The notes below the pieces were generated by a model. That model worked only from the letters and a program-made list of their open reading frames with translations. It searched no databases and was not told the DNA's origin. This document shows positions 6,236 through 9,341 of a stretch of 9,341 nucleotides of DNA, piece by piece. Positions within the stretch are counted from its first letter, which is position 1; each line of letters begins with the position of its first letter. The translations under genes were made by a program, and so were the position numbers. The stretch comes from Sulfurimonas sp. (GTDB lineage Bacteria > Campylobacterota > Campylobacteria > Campylobacterales > Sulfurimonadaceae): the NCBI GenBank assembly GCA_015487435.1, contig WFPU01000159.1, positions 1 through 9,341 on the forward strand. The letters run 5' to 3'.

Positions 6236-7399
6236 ATGTTATACTCTGCACCTCTAAAATCAAACTCAAAAAAAATTATGATACTTGGCTCTGGTGAACT
6301 TGGAAAAGAACTTATGATAGAAGCTCAAAGATTAGGTCTTGAAACTATTGCTGTAGATAAATATTCTAACGCACCAGCTCATCATGTAGCACATCGTTCT
6401 TACGTTGTAGATATGCAAAATAAAGATGCTCTTTTAGAAGTTATGCGTAGAGAAAAACCTGATTTTATTTTACCTGAGATAGAGGCTATCTCTATGGAGG
6501 CATTATTTGAAGCTGAAAAGGAGGGTTTAAATATTATTCCTAATGCTGATGCAGTTAATAAAACAATGAACCGTAAAAATATTCGTACTTTTGCAGTAGA
6601 GGAGTTAAAAGTAAAAACTGGTCCTTATGAGTTTGTAAAAACTATAGATGGATTAAGAGAAGCATCTTTGCGTATGGGTTATCCTTGTGTTATTAAACCT
6701 GTTATGAGTTCTTCTGGACATGGACAAAGTGTACTTAAATGCGTAGAGGATGTGAATAAATCTTGGGAGATTGCTAAAGAGGCTCGCGGTGATGCTAGTG
6801 AGTTGATAGTTGAAGCATTTGTTGATTTTGATTATGAAATTACAATGCTTACTGCAAGAAATGGAAAAGAGACAGTTTTTTGTGAACCAATTGGGCATGA
6901 GCAATTAGATGGTGATTATGTTTTTTCATGGCAACCGATGGAGATGAGTGAATTAGCAAAACAGCGCTCACAAGAGATGGCTAAAACTATAGCAGATGGT
7001 CTTGGTGGTCGTGGTATTTTTGGAGTTGAGCTTTTTATAAAAGGTGATGATGTTTATTTTTCAGAAGTAAGCCCACGTCCCCACGATACAGGGATGGTAA
7101 CTCTAATCACTCAAAGCCAAAGTGAATTTGCACTTCATATTCGTGCAGTCCTTGGTCTTCCTCTTGGGTTTACTTTTTATGGGGAGGGTGTATCTGCAGC
7201 ATTTAAATCAGAGGTTGATAGTTATAACCCTGTTTTAGATATAGATGACAGTATATTTGCAGATAATTCAATAGTAAGAGTGTTTTCAAAACCAGAAGCT
7301 CATAAGGGTAGGAGACTCGCAGTTGCACTCGCTTTTGGTAAAATAGAAAAAACATTACTTCAAGCTCGTGAGTTGATTAAAAAAATTAAGGATGCATAA
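6236..7399 (+). CDS. purT: Formate-dependent phosphoribosylglycinamide formyltransferase PurT (GAR transformylase 2)
   Basis: A cytoplasmic ATP-grasp enzyme of purine synthesis. It joins formate to GAR using ATP, giving formyl-GAR without a folate donor. The 387 residues compare with 392 in E. coli. The fold is in order: an N-terminal Rossmann-like part with ILGSGELGKEL (about 16-26) and PEIEA (80-84), the NRKNIR segment with substrate Arg near 113, and the nucleotide loop KPVMSSSGHGQS (154-165). The metal ligands are E265 (GVELF) and E277 with D284 in SEVSPRPHDTGMV. The phosphate-contacting K352 and R359-R360 are also present. From memory, E. coli has Lys where this protein has H162 in the glycine-rich loop; all other key residues agree. 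AAGGA (6221-6225) is 10 nt before the ATG. It heads a tight block with the dehydrogenase starting 1 nt after its stop, and probably has its own promoter at 6125. Confidence 0.96.
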   Translation: MLYSAPLKSNSKKIMILGSGELGKELMIEAQRLGLETIAVDKYSNAPAHHVAHRSYVVDMQNKDALLEVMRREKPDFILPEIEAISMEALFEAEKEGLNIIPNADAVNKTMNRKNIRTFAVEELKVKTGPYEFVKTIDGLREASLRMGYPCVIKPVMSSSGHGQSVLKCVEDVNKSWEIAKEARGDASELIVEAFVDFDYEITMLTARNGKETVFCEPIGHEQLDGDYVFSWQPMEMSELAKQRSQEMAKTIADGLGGRGIFGVELFIKGDDVYFSEVSPRPHDTGMVTLITQSQSEFALHIRAVLGLPLGFTFYGEGVSAAFKSEVDSYNPVLDIDDSIFADNSIVRVFSKPEAHKGRRLAVALAFGKIEKTLLQARELIKKIKDA

Positions 7400-7400
7400 T

Positions 7401-8324
7401 ATGAAAATAATTCTTTTAGATACTTTAACTTTTGGAGAAACAAATTTAAGTGCTTTTGATAATTTTGGTGAAGTTGAGACTTTTCAAACTACATCGCAAG
7501 AGCAAACACTTTCTCGAATAAAAGATGCAGATGTTATCGTTAGTAATAAAGTTATTATAACAAAAGAGCATATGAAAAGTGTTTCAAAATTAAAGCTTAT
7601 TTGTGTAGCTGCTACTGGTATGAATAATATTGATTTAGATGCAGCCAAAGAGTTGGGGATAGAAGTTAAAAATGTAGCTGGTTATTCAACTGATTCTGTA
7701 ATTCAACACACTTTTTCAATGTTGCTTTATCTAATTGGTCACTCTCGTTATTATGATGAGGTTGTAAAGAGTGGAATCTATTCACGCAGTCCAATTTTTA
7801 CAGATGTATCAAAGCCATTTTTTGAGATAAAAGGTAAAAAATGGGGAATAATTGGACTTGGAACCATTGGTCGAGGTGTTGCAAATATTGCACAAGCTTT
7901 TGGTGCAGATATTTTTTATTACTCAACAAGTGGAGTAAATCGCACAGATGATTTTCAAAGACAAAATTTAGATGAGCTACTTAAAACTTGTGATATTATA
8001 ACTATTCACGCACCTCTAAATGACAAAACAAACAATCTTTTAGATTATGAACAGTTGTCAACTTGTAAAGATGGGGCTATTGTTTTAAATCTTGGTCGTG
8101 GGGGTATCATCAATGAAGATGCTATAGCACGCATAATTGATGAGAAAAATATATTTTTTGGGTTAGATGTTTTAACAAAAGAACCAATGGTACAAGACCA
8201 TCCCCTTTTAAGCGTTAAAAATAAAGAAAATCTTTATATCACTCCACATATTGCATGGACATCTGTTGAGGCTAGAGATAAATTGATAGCTTCAACGATT
8301 GAGAATATTTTATCTCTGAAATAG
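7401..8324 (+). CDS. D-2-hydroxyacid dehydrogenase (hydroxypyruvate/glycerate dehydrogenase type)
   Basis: A cytoplasmic NAD(P)-dependent oxidoreductase that interconverts 2-oxo acids and D-2-hydroxy acids. The nucleotide-binding domain begins with GLGTIG (152-157). The catalytic triad of the family is visible: R233 in LGRGG, E261 in DVLTKEP, and H283 in TPHIAW. PHIAW with Trp is common in the glycerate dehydrogenase/hydroxypyruvate reductase branch, but the substrate cannot be fixed from sequence. The usual Asp at the end of the second beta strand, which favours NAD, is Ser175 in YYSTSG, so NADP use is possible. I choose ATG 7401 (307 residues) over ATG 7392. TAAGGA (7387-7392) lies 8 nt before 7401 but overlaps the 7392 codon, and MKIILLD is the natural first strand. 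It starts 1 nt after purT and is probably coupled to it. The 3' end overlaps the yqaA frame. Confidence 0.88.
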   Translation: MKIILLDTLTFGETNLSAFDNFGEVETFQTTSQEQTLSRIKDADVIVSNKVIITKEHMKSVSKLKLICVAATGMNNIDLDAAKELGIEVKNVAGYSTDSVIQHTFSMLLYLIGHSRYYDEVVKSGIYSRSPIFTDVSKPFFEIKGKKWGIIGLGTIGRGVANIAQAFGADIFYYSTSGVNRTDDFQRQNLDELLKTCDIITIHAPLNDKTNNLLDYEQLSTCKDGAIVLNLGRGGIINEDAIARIIDEKNIFFGLDVLTKEPMVQDHPLLSVKNKENLYITPHIAWTSVEARDKLIASTIENILSLK

Positions 8325-8716
8325 CTTTATTTGTATCAGCTTTTTTAGCTGCTACAATACTCCCTTTTTCATCAGAAGTGGCATTTGTTATCTCTTTAGA
8401 AAATGGGATGAATAGCACAACCGCTTTATTGGTTGCATCATCTGGAAATATCTTAGCAATAACCCTAAACTATTTTCTCGGATTTTGGCTTTATGAAAAA
8501 ACAAAAACTAAGCTAAAATCGTCAAAAATTGGAAAAAAATCTTTAATATATGGACATAAGTATGGAGTGGTTGCTCTTTTTTTATCTTGGTTACCAATTA
8601 TAGGTGATCCAATAACATTAGTTGCGGGGTTACTTAGAATTAATTTTCTTACCTTTATCTTAATAGCTGGTGGTGCAAGGTTTTTAAGATATTACATTTT
8701 AACTTTTGTGATATAA
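8303..8716 (+). CDS. yqaA: YqaA-like DedA/SNARE-associated family membrane protein (start uncertain)
   Basis: A small inner-membrane protein of the DedA/VTT superfamily, nearest in my memory to E. coli YqaA (142 residues, function poorly known). The frame is open from 8303 to the TAA at 8714-8716 (137 codons). Conserved stretches are ALFVSAFLAATILPFSSEVAF (two blocks, nt 8324-8386), a Gly/Asn membrane segment SGNILAITLNYFLGFWL, and LSWLPIIGDPITLVAGLLR, which matches LLSWMPVVGDLLCLLAGWMR of E. coli with its Pro and Gly-Asp. The first ATG/GTG/TTG is GTG 8378, which would remove the first conserved membrane segment and leave 112 residues. The family N-terminus is encoded upstream, so translation may begin at a rare codon (ATC 8312 or ATA 8321), by -1 slippage from the overlapping dehydrogenase gene, or the sequence has an error or disabling mutation. 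The 5' coordinate given is only the edge of the open frame. Confidence 0.7.
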   Translation, partial: EYFISEIALFVSAFLAATILPFSSEVAFVISLENGMNSTTALLVASSGNILAITLNYFLGFWLYEKTKTKLKSSKIGKKSLIYGHKYGVVALFLSWLPIIGDPITLVAGLLRINFLTFILIAGGARFLRYYILTFVI

Positions 8717-8721
8717 TAATT

Positions 8722-8737
8722 TAATTGGACTCTCTGA
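8722..8737 (+). repeat. Left terminal inverted repeat of the element
   Basis: TAATTGGACTCTCTGA matches the reverse complement of 8852-8867 except for one G/A difference at 8728. With a 3-nt gap the similarity continues inward to the next AGATT. Confidence 0.7.
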
Positions 8738-8746
8738 TTAGCCATT

Positions 8747-8773
8747 AGATTCTGAATCAAGTTCAGAATGACG
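8747..8773 (+). repeat. Hairpin module A (AGATT / TCAAG loop / AATGAC)
   Basis: AGATT (8747-8751), stem CTGAA (8752-8756), loop TCAAG (8757-8761), stem TTCAG (8762-8766), then AATGACG (8767-8773). ATT/AAT extends the stem to 8 bp. The flanks and loop are shared with module B while the stem differs. From memory this resembles the widespread bacterial palindromes of the form GTCATTCC-stem-GGAATCT. Confidence 0.65.
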
Positions 8774-8805
8774 AATCTATTGTTTCAGAATGACGAATCT
8801 ATTGT
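8762..8805 (+). repeat. Perfect 22-bp tandem duplication
   Basis: Positions 8762-8783 and 8784-8805 are identical over 22 bp; each copy begins TTCAGAATGACG. Each copy contains the 3' half of module A plus the linker AATCTATTGT. It looks like a slippage duplication within the element. The second copy's AATGAC can also pair with GTCATT at 8804-8809. Confidence 0.9.
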
Positions 8806-8829
8806 CATTTCAAGCTTGACTTGTAATCT
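8804..8829 (-). repeat. Hairpin module B, inverted relative to module A
   Basis: On the minus strand this reads AGATT, ACAAG, TCAAG, CTTGA, AATGAC. It keeps the same flanks and TCAAG loop as module A but has a different stem, with four of five stem pairs (CAAG/CTTG). Same frame and loop with a changed but still pairing stem suggests that the folded form is selected. Confidence 0.6.
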
Positions 8830-8851
8830 AGAAGCTATAAAATCTAGTTGC

Positions 8852-8867
8852 TCAGAGAGTTCAATTA
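8852..8867 (-). repeat. Right terminal inverted repeat of the element
   Basis: TCAGAGAGTTCAATTA is the inverted partner of 8722-8737 with one mismatch. It ends 23 bp before the start of the small exported peptide gene, so insertion may have shaped that gene's promoter. Confidence 0.7.
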
Positions 8868-8890
8868 TATAAATTTTTTGGAATATATTT

Positions 8891-8995
8891 ATGAAAATAA
8901 TTTTTCTTCTTTTCTTTACTTGTTCATCTATAGTTTTTGCTCAAAATAATATTACATTAATACCCCTTGATATAAAATGTGATGAGATAAAATGA
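8891..8995 (+). CDS. Small exported peptide, 34 residues, function unknown
   Basis: A short complete frame whose first 17 residues, MKIIFLLFFTCSSIVFA, form a clear Sec signal peptide with cleavage expected after VFA. This leaves a 17-residue mature peptide, QNNITLIPLDIKCDEIK, with a single Cys. GGA at 8880-8882 gives a weak ribosome site 8 nt upstream. The stop TGA overlaps the next gene's ATG as ATGA (8992-8995), which points to translational coupling. It might be a real small periplasmic peptide, or the stump of a larger exported protein lost by deletion; the following frame starts at once, so no remnant is visible. I do not recognise it. Confidence 0.45.
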   Translation: MKIIFLLFFTCSSIVFAQNNITLIPLDIKCDEIK

Positions 8996-9341
8996 AAATA
9001 AAATATACAATAGTTGTAGCTATTTTAGTATTATCTATATTTATGGTGATTTTTTATGGATATAGATGGAGTGAAATACACGATGAAACAAATAAATTTA
9101 ATAACATAAAGCACTTAACAATAAAAATAAAGTTTATAAATTCTGTTCAAAAAGCAAAATTAAACTCACTTCAAAAACAATATAATTATGATGAAATAGC
9201 TGCTTTAAATAAGCAATTAGAAGATTTATTGAACGTTTATTTAAAAACTATATATGAGATAAACGATAAAACTTTATATTCATTAGCAAATAAAATTAAA
9301 GCTAAAAATGAAGTATTAAAACTGATTTATGAAGATTATAA
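8992..9341 (+). CDS. Membrane-anchored helical protein, N-terminal part (possible sensor; runs off right edge)
   Basis: The frame opens at ATG 8992 and stays open for 116 codons to the window end. A short positive start (MKIKY) is followed by one strong membrane helix (about residues 5-24, including TIVVAILVLSIFMVIFYGY). After it comes a Lys/Asn/Leu-rich, probably alpha-helical region with heptad-like stretches (LNSLQKQYNYDEIAALNKQL and onward). One N-terminal membrane anchor followed by a helical extracytoplasmic region is the usual front end of histidine kinases, diguanylate cyclases or chemoreceptors in this phylum. No catalytic domain lies inside the window, so this is only a guess. Its start overlaps the stop of the small exported peptide gene by ATGA. 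Confidence 0.6.
   Translation, partial: MKIKYTIVVAILVLSIFMVIFYGYRWSEIHDETNKFNNIKHLTIKIKFINSVQKAKLNSLQKQYNYDEIAALNKQLEDLLNVYLKTIYEINDKTLYSLANKIKAKNEVLKLIYEDY

Larger units (their letters stand above)
8722..8867. mobile_element. 146-bp MITE-like palindromic element
   Basis: The stretch between yqaA and the next gene is bounded by near-perfect terminal inverted repeats (15 of 16 bp) and contains nested inverted modules and a tandem duplication, listed separately. It has no coding capacity. The ends read TA-ATTG on the left and CAAT-TA on the right, so a TA target duplication, as in IS630/mariner-type elements, is possible but not provable from one copy. It could equally be a REP-like palindrome. 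A copy elsewhere in the genome would decide. Confidence 0.5.

Noticed and set aside
6653..6904. 83-codon minus-strand frame inside purT
   Set aside because: It lies opposite conserved ATP-grasp motifs and has no recognisable product.
8762..8805. CRISPR-like direct repeats
   Set aside because: The two 22-bp units abut with no spacer and there are only two, so this is a tandem duplication inside a palindromic element.
8816..8841. TTGACT and TATAAA as an outward sigma-70 promoter in the repeat element
   Set aside because: The spacing is only 14 bp and Campylobacterota promoters rarely rely on a -35 box. The TATAAA at 8868-8873 would leave almost no leader before the 8891 start.

Overview
The window is AT-rich and looks like a chromosomal segment of a marine or sediment Campylobacterota bacterium, most like Sulfurimonas. 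Three things support this. The flagellar order fliK-flgD-flgE, followed by a second, longer flgE, is the arrangement I know from Campylobacter and Helicobacter relatives. The two strong flagellar promoters are of the sigma-54 (RpoN) type, as is usual for hook genes in that phylum. The codon use and the AAGGA ribosome sites also fit. The assignment rests on gene content and recalled homologues, not on a search.

Layout. At 1-158 on the minus strand is the start of an exported protein that runs off the left edge. A divergent sigma-54 promoter (178-197) leads into fliK (hook-length control), flgD (hook cap) and a short flgE paralogue. A second sigma-54 promoter (3887-3903) precedes the long hook protein gene (called flgE2 here). 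Together these genes form the machinery for hook assembly: subunit, cap and ruler.

After the flagellar block comes a housekeeping block read from a separate sigma-70-like promoter (6125-6130): purT (formate-dependent GAR transformylase), a D-2-hydroxyacid dehydrogenase, and a YqaA/DedA-type membrane protein. All three are tightly packed. The purT leader is about 100 nt and holds a long imperfect stem-loop, an alternative terminator-like hairpin and a 23-codon leader ORF. The yqaA reading frame has no ATG/GTG/TTG start upstream of its conserved first segment.

From 8722 to 8867 lies a 146-bp palindromic, MITE-like element. It has 16-bp near-perfect terminal inverted repeats, two oppositely oriented hairpin modules with a conserved TCAAG loop but different stems, and a perfect 22-bp tandem duplication. 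Just beyond it is an ATGA-overlapping pair: a 34-residue exported peptide and a membrane-anchored helical protein that runs off the right edge.

Most of the window is ordinary. The parts most worth a second look are the purT leader, the yqaA start, the composite repeat, the small-peptide/membrane-protein pair, the EF-hand-like loops in the long hook protein, and the inverted repeat flanking its promoter.
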